Shown here: piece after piece, positions 1-6,558 of the stretch | Position numbering within the stretch: the stretch's first letter is position 1 | How the letters are laid out: each line of letters begins with the position of its first letter | Origin: Bacteroidales bacterium | GTDB taxonomy: Bacteria; Bacteroidota; Bacteroidia; Bacteroidales; VadinHA17 | Assembly: GCA_027451265.1 (NCBI GenBank) | Contig: DAIDJT010000073.1 | Coordinates: 1-10,052, forward strand | Length of the DNA: 10,052 bases | Direction: 5' to 3' | Program-made: the position numbers and the translations under genes | Notes under the pieces: generated by a model | What the model was told of the DNA's origin: nothing | Databases searched by the model: none | Seen by the model: the letters and a program-made list of their open reading frames with translations, nothing else

Positions 1-2
1 AG

Positions 3-128
3 GCCATAAGAGTGCTGAACGGCATTGCCGACTGGACTCCCGGGAGGCAGGGAGGCAAGCCCGTCGATGTTTATTATTCTGTCCCGATCACCTTTTCACT
101 TAAGGAGAACACTGATAATACAAAGTGA
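3..128 (+). CDS. TonB-family energy transducer, C-terminal fragment (cut by left edge)
   Basis: The reading frame is open from the left edge and ends at TGA 126-128, leaving 41 codons of the 3' end. The fragment contains WTPGRQGGKPVDVYYSVPI, followed by a short polar tail. This is the typical last part of the TonB C-terminal domain: a Trp-x-Pro-Gly turn, a Gly-Lys-Pro-Val segment, and a final strand ending in Pro-Ile-x-Phe-x-Leu. Proteins of this family sit in the inner membrane and reach across the periplasm to pass proton-motive energy to outer-membrane TonB-dependent transporters. In Bacteroidota the same domain also ends BlaR1-like and other membrane sensor proteins, so the N-terminal architecture is unknown. 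An intrinsic terminator follows 22 bases after the stop, so this gene is not part of the downstream cluster. Confidence 0.8.
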   Translation, partial: AIRVLNGIADWTPGRQGGKPVDVYYSVPITFSLKENTDNTK

Positions 129-149
129 TTTGACAGGTCTGCATTAAAC

Positions 150-182
150 AAATCCGGGAAGGAAATCTCTCCCGGATTTTTT
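150..182 (+). terminator. Rho-independent terminator after the TonB-type gene
   Basis: A perfect 10-bp inverted repeat (AAATCCGGGA at 150-159 and TCCCGGATTT at 170-179) encloses a 10-base loop. The right arm runs into a T-tract ending at 182. The GC-rich lower stem followed by U residues is the classic intrinsic terminator layout. It separates the incoming TonB-type transcript from the TetR-led operon. Confidence 0.9.
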
Positions 183-223
183 ATACGGCCAGGCCGGGAT
201 TATTTGATTAATTCAAAAAAAAT

Positions 224-255
224 TTTGCATTTTCAAAAATCATGCTTTATCTTTG
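224..255 (+). promoter_or_regulatory. Bacteroidota-type promoter for the TetR-led operon
   Basis: A -33 type element TTTG (224-227) is followed after 20 bases by TATCTTTG (248-255), a full match to the Bacteroidota -7 consensus TAnnTTTG. Transcription would start at about 258-262, giving a leader of about 60 bases before the ATG at 323. The end of the -7 box overlaps the first palindromic operator, and the predicted start site lies inside it. Regulator binding there should therefore block RNA polymerase. This is a consensus match only; the start site is not measured. Confidence 0.7.
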
Positions 256-272
256 ACCGACCGTTCAATCAA
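253..272 (+). promoter_or_regulatory. Putative TetR operator 1 (overlaps -7 box and start site)
   Basis: The 20-bp sequence TTGACCGACCGTTCAATCAA is an imperfect palindrome, with 14 of 20 positions symmetric and outer half-sites TTGA...TCAA around a CG centre. It shares its length and outer half-sites with a second palindrome 45 bp downstream. Both lie directly ahead of a TetR-family gene, the usual position of operators for autoregulating TetR repressors. Binding here would cover the end of the -7 element and the likely transcription start. Assignment to this particular regulator is inference from position. Confidence 0.6.
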
Positions 273-297
273 AAACGGTTTTTAAAAGAGGGTTTTG

Positions 298-317
298 TTG
301 AATGAACGTTTAATCAA
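298..317 (+). promoter_or_regulatory. Putative TetR operator 2 (just ahead of the start codon)
   Basis: The 20-bp sequence TTGAATGAACGTTTAATCAA is symmetric at 16 of 20 positions around a central ACGT. Its right part, CGTTTAATCAAAAA (307-320), repeats 13 of 14 bases of CGTTCAATCAAAAA (262-275) in operator 1, with both sites offset by exactly 45 bp. It lies in the leader, ending five bases before the ATG at 323, so a bound protein could act as a roadblock or bind cooperatively with operator 1. Confidence 0.6.
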
Positions 318-322
318 AAATC

Positions 323-955
323 ATGTCACCAAGATCATCAGCCCAGTTTGAGGAGATGAGGGAAGATAAAAAGACCCTCATAATGAATGTGGCTCTGGAA
401 CACTTCTCTGACTATGGTTTCCACGCAACCACCATCAGCCATATAGCCAAACATGCCGGGATCTCCAAGGGGCTTATGTACAATTATTACAAAAGCAAGG
501 AGGACCTCCTGGCGGCAATCATAAACAGATCGCTCGATGAGATTTACCAAAGCTTCAACCCTGACCATGACAGCAGCCTGACCCCGGATGAATTTGAAAA
601 TTTTATAAAAAGAATCTTTGCCATCTTCCGTGAAAAGAGACAGTTCTGGAAACTCATATATCGTGTGATGCTTCAGAGGGGGGTGTATGAACACCTTTCT
701 GACGATCCGGACGCCACTTTCACTGTGGGAGGCATGCCGCTGATGGAATATTCAGCCTATATGGGGAAACTGTTTTCTGATTATTTCATCAGGAAAAAAG
801 AAACGGAAGGGCCTGATTATGATCCTGTAACAGAAATGCTTATGTTCTCGAACACACTTAAGGGGTTTGCATTGACATATATTTTTGCCCCGGAACAGTA
901 TCCGGATTTATATTTTGAAAAGATTATTGAAACTTTAATCAGGAAATACAGATGA
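323..955 (+). CDS. TetR/AcrR-family transcriptional regulator
   Basis: This 210-residue protein has the normal TetR length. The N-terminal DNA-binding domain occupies about residues 17-63. It includes a first helix around ALEHFSDYGFHATTI, the helix-turn-helix in AKHAGISKGLMYNYYKSKED (residues 42-61), and the family's Gly-Phe-x-x-Thr-Thr and Tyr-x-Tyr/His-Tyr/Phe-x-x-Lys-x-x-Leu features. The C-terminal part (about 75-210) is a helical ligand and dimer domain with no motif that names a ligand. The ATG at 323 is chosen because the residues before the first helix (MSPRSSAQFEE) look like a normal family N-terminus. An in-frame ATG at 356 would remove them. The stop overlaps the next start as ATGA, implying translational coupling with the LolA-like gene. 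Two palindromes upstream suggest that it represses its own operon. The inducer is unknown; membrane or lipid stress is a guess from the neighbours. Confidence 0.93.
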   Translation: MSPRSSAQFEEMREDKKTLIMNVALEHFSDYGFHATTISHIAKHAGISKGLMYNYYKSKEDLLAAIINRSLDEIYQSFNPDHDSSLTPDEFENFIKRIFAIFREKRQFWKLIYRVMLQRGVYEHLSDDPDATFTVGGMPLMEYSAYMGKLFSDYFIRKKETEGPDYDPVTEMLMFSNTLKGFALTYIFAPEQYPDLYFEKIIETLIRKYR

Positions 956-1728
956 AAGGAATATTCAGGCTTACTGCAGCTTCTGCACTGGTTCTCCTTA
1001 TGTTTCCGGCGGTATCTCTTCCTGTTGCATCGCAACAGCTTACGGCAAAGGAGATTGTGAAAAAGGCTGATGAGAAATTCAAGGGAGAAAAATCAGGTTA
1101 CAGTGTAATGAGCATGACCATAGTCCGGCCAACCTGGCAGAGGACAGTAGAGTTCAAATCATGGTCGCTCGGAGACGATTATGCCCTGACCCTCATCACG
1201 GCGCCGGCCAGGGAAAAAGGGCAGACATTCCTCAAGCGGGGAACGGAGATGTGGAGCTGGAACCCGGTAATCAACCGGCTGATCAAACTCCCGCCCTCAA
1301 TGATGTCACAGGGATGGATGGGTTCAGACTATACCAACGATGACATCCTCAGGGAATCCTCTGTTGTAAATGACTATGACCATTCCATTGAGGGGGAAGA
1401 GGTGGTTGACGGGCGGCTGTGTCACAGGATAAGGCTTACAGCCAGGGAGGATGCCAATGTTCTCTGGAGCCGCCAGGTGTGGTGGGTTGACAAAAAGGAT
1501 TTTATCGTTTTAAAGGCCGAGCTCTATGATGAGGATGACTACCTTGTCAGGACGGAGCGGGGGATGGATCTTAAGACCATGGACGGCAGGCTGATCCCCA
1601 CTACAATCGAGCTGGTTCCGGCAGAGCAGGAAGGCCATAAAACGATCCTTAAAATCACTGAGATTAAGTTCAACATCACTGTTGAAGAAAGCTTTTTCTC
1701 ACAACAGAATATGAAAACAATAAGATAG
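952..1728 (+). CDS. LolA-fold outer-membrane lipoprotein-sorting-like periplasmic protein
   Basis: This 258-residue protein has an N-terminal signal peptide (Lys-Arg region, then a hydrophobic stretch at about 7-25, with likely cleavage near ASQQ at 26-29). There is no lipobox cysteine, so it should be soluble in the periplasm. The mature part matches what I know of the LolA-like 'outer membrane lipoprotein-sorting protein' family (PF17131 type). It starts with TAKEIVKKADEKFKG, continues with alternating beta strands, and carries the marker segment SQGWMGSDYTNDDI (about 119-132), then a strand pair around RQVWWVDKKDFIVLKAELYD. Members have a half-open barrel that shelters acyl chains or other hydrophobic ligands. 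They often sit beside MMPL/RND or FtsX-type transporters. Here it overlaps the regulator by four bases and precedes two permeases, so it is a candidate carrier between them and the outer-membrane barrel. The family call is strong; the substrate is unknown. Confidence 0.85.
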   Translation: MKGIFRLTAASALVLLMFPAVSLPVASQQLTAKEIVKKADEKFKGEKSGYSVMSMTIVRPTWQRTVEFKSWSLGDDYALTLITAPAREKGQTFLKRGTEMWSWNPVINRLIKLPPSMMSQGWMGSDYTNDDILRESSVVNDYDHSIEGEEVVDGRLCHRIRLTAREDANVLWSRQVWWVDKKDFIVLKAELYDEDDYLVRTERGMDLKTMDGRLIPTTIELVPAEQEGHKTILKITEIKFNITVEESFFSQQNMKTIR

Positions 1729-1755
1729 TGTCCTATCAATGAAAGGATTACCGTC

Positions 1756-3171
1756 ATGAAAGACCGTCAACTCGCCTGGAGGAATCTGTGGCGAAACAGA
1801 AAGAGAACCCTCATCACTGCCGCTTCTGTATTTTTTGCAGTGTTTTTTGCGCTGGTAATGAGATCATTCCAGCTGGGCACCTATGACAAGATGTACAGTG
1901 ATGTCATACAGTCGTACTCGGGTTATCTCCAGCTCCAAAACCCCGCTTACCTCGATGAACCCACCCTTGACAACGGGTTCACTGCAGACCCGGACCTGGT
2001 CAGCCGTATTGAACAGGATCCCAACGTTGAAGCTGTTGTCCCCAGGATGGAGTCATTTGCCCTTGCTGCGGCGGGGAACCGCACACAGGGGGTTATGGTG
2101 ATCGGGATGGACCCTGGCAATGACAACAAAGCCCTGAACATAAGAAACAGGATGGTCAGGTTCAAACTTACTCCCATGGCCGTGGAAGCCCTGAAAAGTG
2201 AAAACCTCCCCGGCCGGCTCTCCAAAAACCTTGACCTTTTCACAGGTGAAGCATTCACCGACACGGATGACCTTGTCACCATCCTTGGTATCAGCGAGAG
2301 AGACAGCTCTGCCATTCTGCCGCTTGTGAGGAAACATGCTTCCTTTCCCGGGGAATATCTCATGGGTGGTGAGACAGGCTTTGCAGTCATTGGAAACGGT
2401 CTGTCTGATTACCTCGGTACTGTACCCGGTGACACCCTGGTACTGATGGGTCAGGGCTGGCATGGAACATCCGCCGCCGGCCTGTATGTTATCAGGGGTG
2501 TTGTAAACATGCCCAATCCTGAGCTTGACAACAGGTTTGTGTGTCTGACGCTTGATGATGCCAGGCTGCTTTACGGGGCCCCGGGAATGGTCACCTCGTC
2601 AATTATCGGAATAAGGGATGCAAGTGAAAAAGAGCTTGCTGCCACACAGGCAAGGCTCAGCGCAATCACCGGCAAAGAGCTGTCAGTGCGCAACTGGAAA
2701 GAGATGAATGCACTGCTGCTCAATCAGATGGAAGCTGACAACCGCAGCGGAGCCATCATGATAGGCATACTCTACCTCGTTATTGCATTCGGAGTCTTCG
2801 GAACGGTGCTCATGATGATGGCAGAGAGAAGAAGAGAGTTCGGAATGCTCGTTTCAATCGGCATGCGCAAAGGAAGGCTCGCAGCCATGGTGGGTCTTGA
2901 GATGCTGCTGATGGGTGTTATCGGCATTATTGCCGGCGTAATAGCCTCATTGCCCATCGTCTTCCTGGGCCATGCGAAACCGCTGAGGTTCACCGGCGAG
3001 ATGGCACGCATGTACGAGGACTATGGTTTTGACCCGGTCATGCCAACACTCCTTCCTGACACCTTTTACCTGTGGCAGGTGGTAGTGGTGCTCCTCATCC
3101 TTGCTGTTGCCATAGCCTTCAGCGTCAGGAAGATATTTAAACTGAATGTAATCAACGCTCTCAGAGCTTAA
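1756..3171 (+). CDS. FtsX-family ABC transporter permease, first of a pair (LolC/LolE/MacB-like)
   Basis: This 471-residue inner-membrane protein has the FtsX/LolCE layout. A short cytoplasmic N-terminus (AWRNLWRNRKR, residues 7-17) leads into one membrane helix at about 18-36, then a large periplasmic domain of about 295 residues, then three helices near 333-357, 376-402 and 437-461. The coupling segment after helix 2, ERRREFGMLVSIGMRKGRL, is the hallmark Arg-x-x-Glu-x-Gly-Met-Leu motif by which these permeases contact the ATPase. The C-terminus FKLNVINALRA also fits the family. Such permeases use ATP energy for mechanical work on periplasmic or membrane-embedded substrates, not passage through a channel. 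The gene lies 27 bases after the LolA-like gene and 11 before a second, diverged permease. The two probably form a heterodimer with the ATPase encoded at 4630. Confidence 0.9.
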   Translation: MKDRQLAWRNLWRNRKRTLITAASVFFAVFFALVMRSFQLGTYDKMYSDVIQSYSGYLQLQNPAYLDEPTLDNGFTADPDLVSRIEQDPNVEAVVPRMESFALAAAGNRTQGVMVIGMDPGNDNKALNIRNRMVRFKLTPMAVEALKSENLPGRLSKNLDLFTGEAFTDTDDLVTILGISERDSSAILPLVRKHASFPGEYLMGGETGFAVIGNGLSDYLGTVPGDTLVLMGQGWHGTSAAGLYVIRGVVNMPNPELDNRFVCLTLDDARLLYGAPGMVTSSIIGIRDASEKELAATQARLSAITGKELSVRNWKEMNALLLNQMEADNRSGAIMIGILYLVIAFGVFGTVLMMMAERRREFGMLVSIGMRKGRLAAMVGLEMLLMGVIGIIAGVIASLPIVFLGHAKPLRFTGEMARMYEDYGFDPVMPTLLPDTFYLWQVVVVLLILAVAIAFSVRKIFKLNVINALRA

Positions 3172-3182
3172 CCGCAAACAGC

Positions 3183-4610
3183 ATGATCACATCAATAGCC
3201 TGGAAGAATGTTTGGAGGAACAGGACAAGAAGCCTGACAGTCATTGCTGCCGTGACGGTGGGCGTCTTCGCCAGCGTCTTCGCCCTAGCTGCGATAAACA
3301 GTTCTATCGTTCAGAGGATTGACTCCGCTGTCAGTGAGGAGCTCTCGCATATCCAGGTCAACACGAAGGAATTCCGCAGCAGCAGCGACATACACGGTAT
3401 TATTCCCGAGCCTGAAAAGGTTGCCGGAATACTCCGGAATACCCCCGGGGTGACCGATGTCACCGGCAGGATCATTGTGAGGGGCATAGCTTCCACCCCC
3501 GCCGGCAGCGCCGGAGTGGAGATCAATGGCATTGACACTGCAAGGGAGAAGGAGATGTTCACCCTGTACCGGAAGCTGATCCCCGGCACGGGAAGCTACT
3601 TCGGTGCCGACACAAGGCTTAACAGCGCCTTTATAGGCGAAAAACTCGCCCGCGAACTTTACATAATCAGGTACATACTTAGTCCCGAATCATTCACTGC
3701 CCTGGTTGAAAAGGGCGTTCCTGCTGCTGTGGCTGAAAAGCTCAAACCCCTGGAAGGTGTCAGGTTCACGACTGAAAAGAAGCTGACAGAGGCTTATTCC
3801 GGCCTGCTTTCCGCGAAGGAGATAAAAAAATACGGGTTGCTTGTCAGGGAAACTGCCTGGTCATACCGCGAGGGCTCCAGGATCATTCTCTCATTTCTTG
3901 ATATGAACGGGAATCAGACCGGGGCTGCCTTCAGGATCTGCGGAATCTACCGTACCAACAATGACTTCTTCGAGGCGATGTCAGTCTTTGTCCCGGATGC
4001 TGAATTGCGTAAACTTACGGGCATGGAGGACGGTGTTTATCACCGTTTCATTGCAAAGCTGGAGGAGGATGACCTTACCGACCGTGTCACCCCGGTTCTG
4101 AAGGAGGCCCTTCCGGGGCTGGAGGTGATGAACTGGAAGGAGATACAGGTAGACCTTGCCATGATAGCCGATTATATCAACCAGATCTATGCCATTTTTA
4201 TGGTACTGATCCTTGCCGCCCTTTCATTCGGAATAGTCAACACAATGCTCATGGCTGTCCTTGAGCGCACCAGGGAACTGGGCATGCTTTCGGCAGTGGG
4301 CATGAACCGGAGACGGATCTTCATGATGATCATGCTTGAGTCAGTCTTCCTGTCCGTTGTCGGGGGATTTGCAGGTATGGCCGTCAGCGGGATTGTAATC
4401 GGCATCACCGGGCATACCGGGATTAACCTGGTCAAGTATTCAGAAGGGCTTGAAGCCTTCGGATACTCGGCGCATCTATATCCGACGATCGGCGCAGACT
4501 TCTTCATTATCCTTACGGTGCTAATTGTGCTCACAGGGATACTTTCTGCCATATATCCTGCCCGCAAGGCGTTGCAACTCAATCCGGTAGAAGCATTAAG
4601 AGGAGAGTAA
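3183..4610 (+). CDS. FtsX-family ABC transporter permease, second of a pair (LolC/LolE/MacB-like)
   Basis: This 475-residue protein has the same architecture as its upstream neighbour: AWKNVWRNRTRSL at residues 6-18, a first helix at about 18-40, a periplasmic domain of about 290 residues, and helices near 335-357, 380-408 and 440-463. The coupling motif ERTRELGMLSAVGMNRRRI and the ending LQLNPVEALRGE are standard for the LolCE/MacB family. The two permeases align clearly only at their ends and membrane segments, while their periplasmic domains look very different. That suggests specialised partners rather than a recent duplication. By analogy with LolC and LolE, one may dock the periplasmic carrier and the other hold substrate; which does which cannot be read here. 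The start at 3183 has no Shine-Dalgarno sequence, as is normal in this phylum. Confidence 0.9.
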   Translation: MITSIAWKNVWRNRTRSLTVIAAVTVGVFASVFALAAINSSIVQRIDSAVSEELSHIQVNTKEFRSSSDIHGIIPEPEKVAGILRNTPGVTDVTGRIIVRGIASTPAGSAGVEINGIDTAREKEMFTLYRKLIPGTGSYFGADTRLNSAFIGEKLARELYIIRYILSPESFTALVEKGVPAAVAEKLKPLEGVRFTTEKKLTEAYSGLLSAKEIKKYGLLVRETAWSYREGSRIILSFLDMNGNQTGAAFRICGIYRTNNDFFEAMSVFVPDAELRKLTGMEDGVYHRFIAKLEEDDLTDRVTPVLKEALPGLEVMNWKEIQVDLAMIADYINQIYAIFMVLILAALSFGIVNTMLMAVLERTRELGMLSAVGMNRRRIFMMIMLESVFLSVVGGFAGMAVSGIVIGITGHTGINLVKYSEGLEAFGYSAHLYPTIGADFFIILTVLIVLTGILSAIYPARKALQLNPVEALRGE

Positions 4611-4629
4611 CAAAATAATCATCATAGCC

Positions 4630-5325
4630 ATGAAAGTAGTAGAGATAAACGATGTATACAAGACATACCATGACACGGAGGTCGAAGTAAGGGCTGTCAG
4701 CGGTGTGACGCTGGGTTTTGAAAAAGGCGATTTTGCAGTTATTGTGGGTCCTTCCGGCTCAGGCAAGACCACTCTTCTGAACCTCATCGGAGGCCTTGAT
4801 CAGCCCACCGCAGGGGAGATACTGGTTGCGGGGCACCGGCTCTCGGAGCTGAAACCTTCGGAACTGATTGATTTCAGGATGGAGCATGTCGGGTTTGTTT
4901 TCCAGTCGTACAACCTGATTCCGGTTCTCACGGCCGCGGAAAACGTAGGATTCATTATGAGCCTTCAGAAATGGCCGAAGGAGAAGCGCATTGCGCGAAC
5001 CGGGGAGCTCCTTGATGCAGTGGGTCTTTCTGACAGACACAACAGCCGTCCCTCACAGCTCTCCGGCGGCCAGCAGCAGAGGGTTGCCGTGGCGCGTGCC
5101 CTAGCCCCCCGGCCTGAATTCATCCTGGCTGATGAACCCACCGCCAACCTCGACTCAAAATCGGCCGAGACCCTCCTTGACATTATGGAGAAACTAAACC
5201 GCGAGGAGGAGATGACATTTATCTTTTCAACCCATGACGTCAGGGTTATGAAGAGGGCAAGGAGGGTCATAACCCTTGAGGACGGGAAGGTGGTTTCAGA
5301 TGTTAGGACCAACCACACGTCATGA
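4630..5325 (+). CDS. ABC transporter ATP-binding protein (LolD/MacB-type)
   Basis: This 231-residue nucleotide-binding subunit has every catalytic motif intact. Walker A is GPSGSGKTT (40-48, Lys46). The Q-loop lies in FVFQSYNLIPVLTA. The signature is LSGGQQQR (144-151). Walker B is ILADEP with Asp168 and Glu169, followed by the D-loop ANLDS. The H-loop histidine is His202 in STHD. The spacing and the sequence SYNLIPVLTAAENV are typical of the LolD/MacB/FtsE-like subfamily that pairs with FtsX-type permeases, matching the two genes just upstream. It has no fused membrane domain, so the complex would be ATPase plus two separate permeases, as in LolCDE. The stop overlaps the next start as ATGA (5322-5325), tying its translation to that of the outer-membrane protein. 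Confidence 0.95.
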   Translation: MKVVEINDVYKTYHDTEVEVRAVSGVTLGFEKGDFAVIVGPSGSGKTTLLNLIGGLDQPTAGEILVAGHRLSELKPSELIDFRMEHVGFVFQSYNLIPVLTAAENVGFIMSLQKWPKEKRIARTGELLDAVGLSDRHNSRPSQLSGGQQQRVAVARALAPRPEFILADEPTANLDSKSAETLLDIMEKLNREEEMTFIFSTHDVRVMKRARRVITLEDGKVVSDVRTNHTS

Positions 5326-6524
5326 AACGCACATTGCTTGCTTTGATTTTTCTGGCGGCGTTTACGGCGGCGGGAAATACACAGGAGAAAGACCGGGGTG
5401 ATTCCATAACCGTATCCGGGGCGGGTTCGGGTACCAAAGCAGGTGACTGGCTCTCCGCCGGGGGATATGCTTCATGGCTGCACATGGCCATGTTTCGCAA
5501 GCCCTCCGACGAATGGTCCAACACGAGCATGCTTCATAACAGGCTCAACTTCAAGGCTTATGCCGGAAGCAGATTCACATTCACACTGGAGGCAAGAAAC
5601 AGGTTCGTCACCGGTGACATGGTCAGAATGGATCCAAATTATATTCCCGGCCTTTCGGCCGATCAGGGCTGGGCTGACCTCTCATGGAACATCTCAAAGG
5701 GGAATTCGTACGTCCTGAATATGATGGTTGACAGGGCTTATATGGATTTCACCGCGGGGAAAATGCAGGTGCGCGCCGGCCGTCAGCGAATAAACTGGAG
5801 CCAGGCACTGATATGGAACCCCAATGACATCTTCAACACTTATTCGTTTTTTGATTTTGACTATGTTGAACGTCCCGGCAGCGACGCCCTACGGCTGACA
5901 TACTCCGCCGGCCCGGCTTCGGCAGTGGAGGCGGCTGTCAAGGCTGACAGCCAGGGCCGTATCACGGCTGCCGCGCTAGGCCGCTTTACCCTGCTGAACA
6001 CTGACCTGCAGTTCCTGGCCGGGGTGACCGACGGCGACTATATTACAGCAGGTACCGGCTGGTCAGGAGCCATCGGCTCAGTCTCGGTAAGGGGAGAGGC
6101 CACCCTGTTCGCCCCGCTTGACGGTGCAGCCGGAGAAAAGAACAACATCATCGCAACCCTTGGAATTGACAAAGCTTTTTCTGACAAGGTGACGGCTCTG
6201 GCTCAGGTAATGTATTCAAACAACCCGGCAGACCTGGATGGTTTCACCGATCTCTATGGCGGAGGGCTCACCGCAAGACAGCTGGCATTTTCTGAATTCA
6301 GCGCCGCCGCACAGGTGACCTATACTCCTGTTCCCCTTGTGAATATTTCAGTGGCGGCCATCTGGTTTCCTGACCTCGACGGTTTCTATGCCGGGCCTTC
6401 GGCAGACTTCTCACTTGCCGAAAATGTCGATTTCACAATAATCTGGCAGCACTTCAACAGCACTTTCGGGGAAGACAGGACACGGATCAACCTAGGTTTC
6501 ATAAGGATCAGATATAGTTTCTGA
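5322..6524 (+). CDS. Outer-membrane beta-barrel protein, uncharacterised, DUF1302-reminiscent
   Basis: This 400-residue protein has an N-terminal signal peptide (Lys-Arg, then a hydrophobic run to about residue 18; likely cleavage near AAGNTQ). The body is rich in alternating amphipathic strands and it ends in RIRYSF. A C-terminal aromatic residue is the usual signal for BAM-dependent barrel insertion. The most distinctive region is AGRQRINWSQALIWNPNDIF (152-171), followed by a conserved-looking Phe/Asp/Tyr-rich stretch to about 190. The Gly-Arg-Gln-x-x-Asn-Trp pattern recalls the DUF1302 barrels that sit beside LolA-fold DUF1329 proteins and MMPL pumps in proteobacteria. That resemblance is by eye only. 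The gene starts inside the stop of the ATPase gene, so it very likely works with that transporter, as an export pore, acceptor or lipid-receiving protein. No plug domain, TonB box or OmpA domain is seen. Confidence 0.75.
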   Translation: MKRTLLALIFLAAFTAAGNTQEKDRGDSITVSGAGSGTKAGDWLSAGGYASWLHMAMFRKPSDEWSNTSMLHNRLNFKAYAGSRFTFTLEARNRFVTGDMVRMDPNYIPGLSADQGWADLSWNISKGNSYVLNMMVDRAYMDFTAGKMQVRAGRQRINWSQALIWNPNDIFNTYSFFDFDYVERPGSDALRLTYSAGPASAVEAAVKADSQGRITAAALGRFTLLNTDLQFLAGVTDGDYITAGTGWSGAIGSVSVRGEATLFAPLDGAAGEKNNIIATLGIDKAFSDKVTALAQVMYSNNPADLDGFTDLYGGGLTARQLAFSEFSAAAQVTYTPVPLVNISVAAIWFPDLDGFYAGPSADFSLAENVDFTIIWQHFNSTFGEDRTRINLGFIRIRYSF

Positions 6525-6558
6525 AATTTTCATACTTTTACGGCCAAACACCGTAATA

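Noticed and set aside
203..217. AT-rich near-palindrome TTTGATTAATTCAAA upstream of the promoter, possible third operator
   Set aside because: It has the TTGA/TCAA ends, but the spacing (13 bp overall) differs from the two 20-bp palindromes and it lacks the central CG. Chance is likely in this AT-rich stretch.
356..358. Alternative in-frame ATG start for the TetR regulator, preceded by GAGGAG
   Set aside because: The purine run abuts the ATG too closely to be a useful ribosome site, and the residues from 323 match the usual N-terminus of this regulator type.
338..694. Minus-strand open frame of 118 codons inside the TetR gene
   Set aside because: It lies opposite a clear TetR-family coding sequence, has no recognisable domain, and is a typical antisense shadow.
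1947..2463. Two long overlapping minus-strand frames within the first permease
   Set aside because: They are antisense to a well-supported FtsX-type gene, their products have no family features, and there is no promoter or start context.
4759..5318. Minus-strand frames opposite the ABC ATPase
   Set aside because: The plus-strand frame carries all ABC motifs intact; the antisense products are low-complexity and rich in Ser and Arg.
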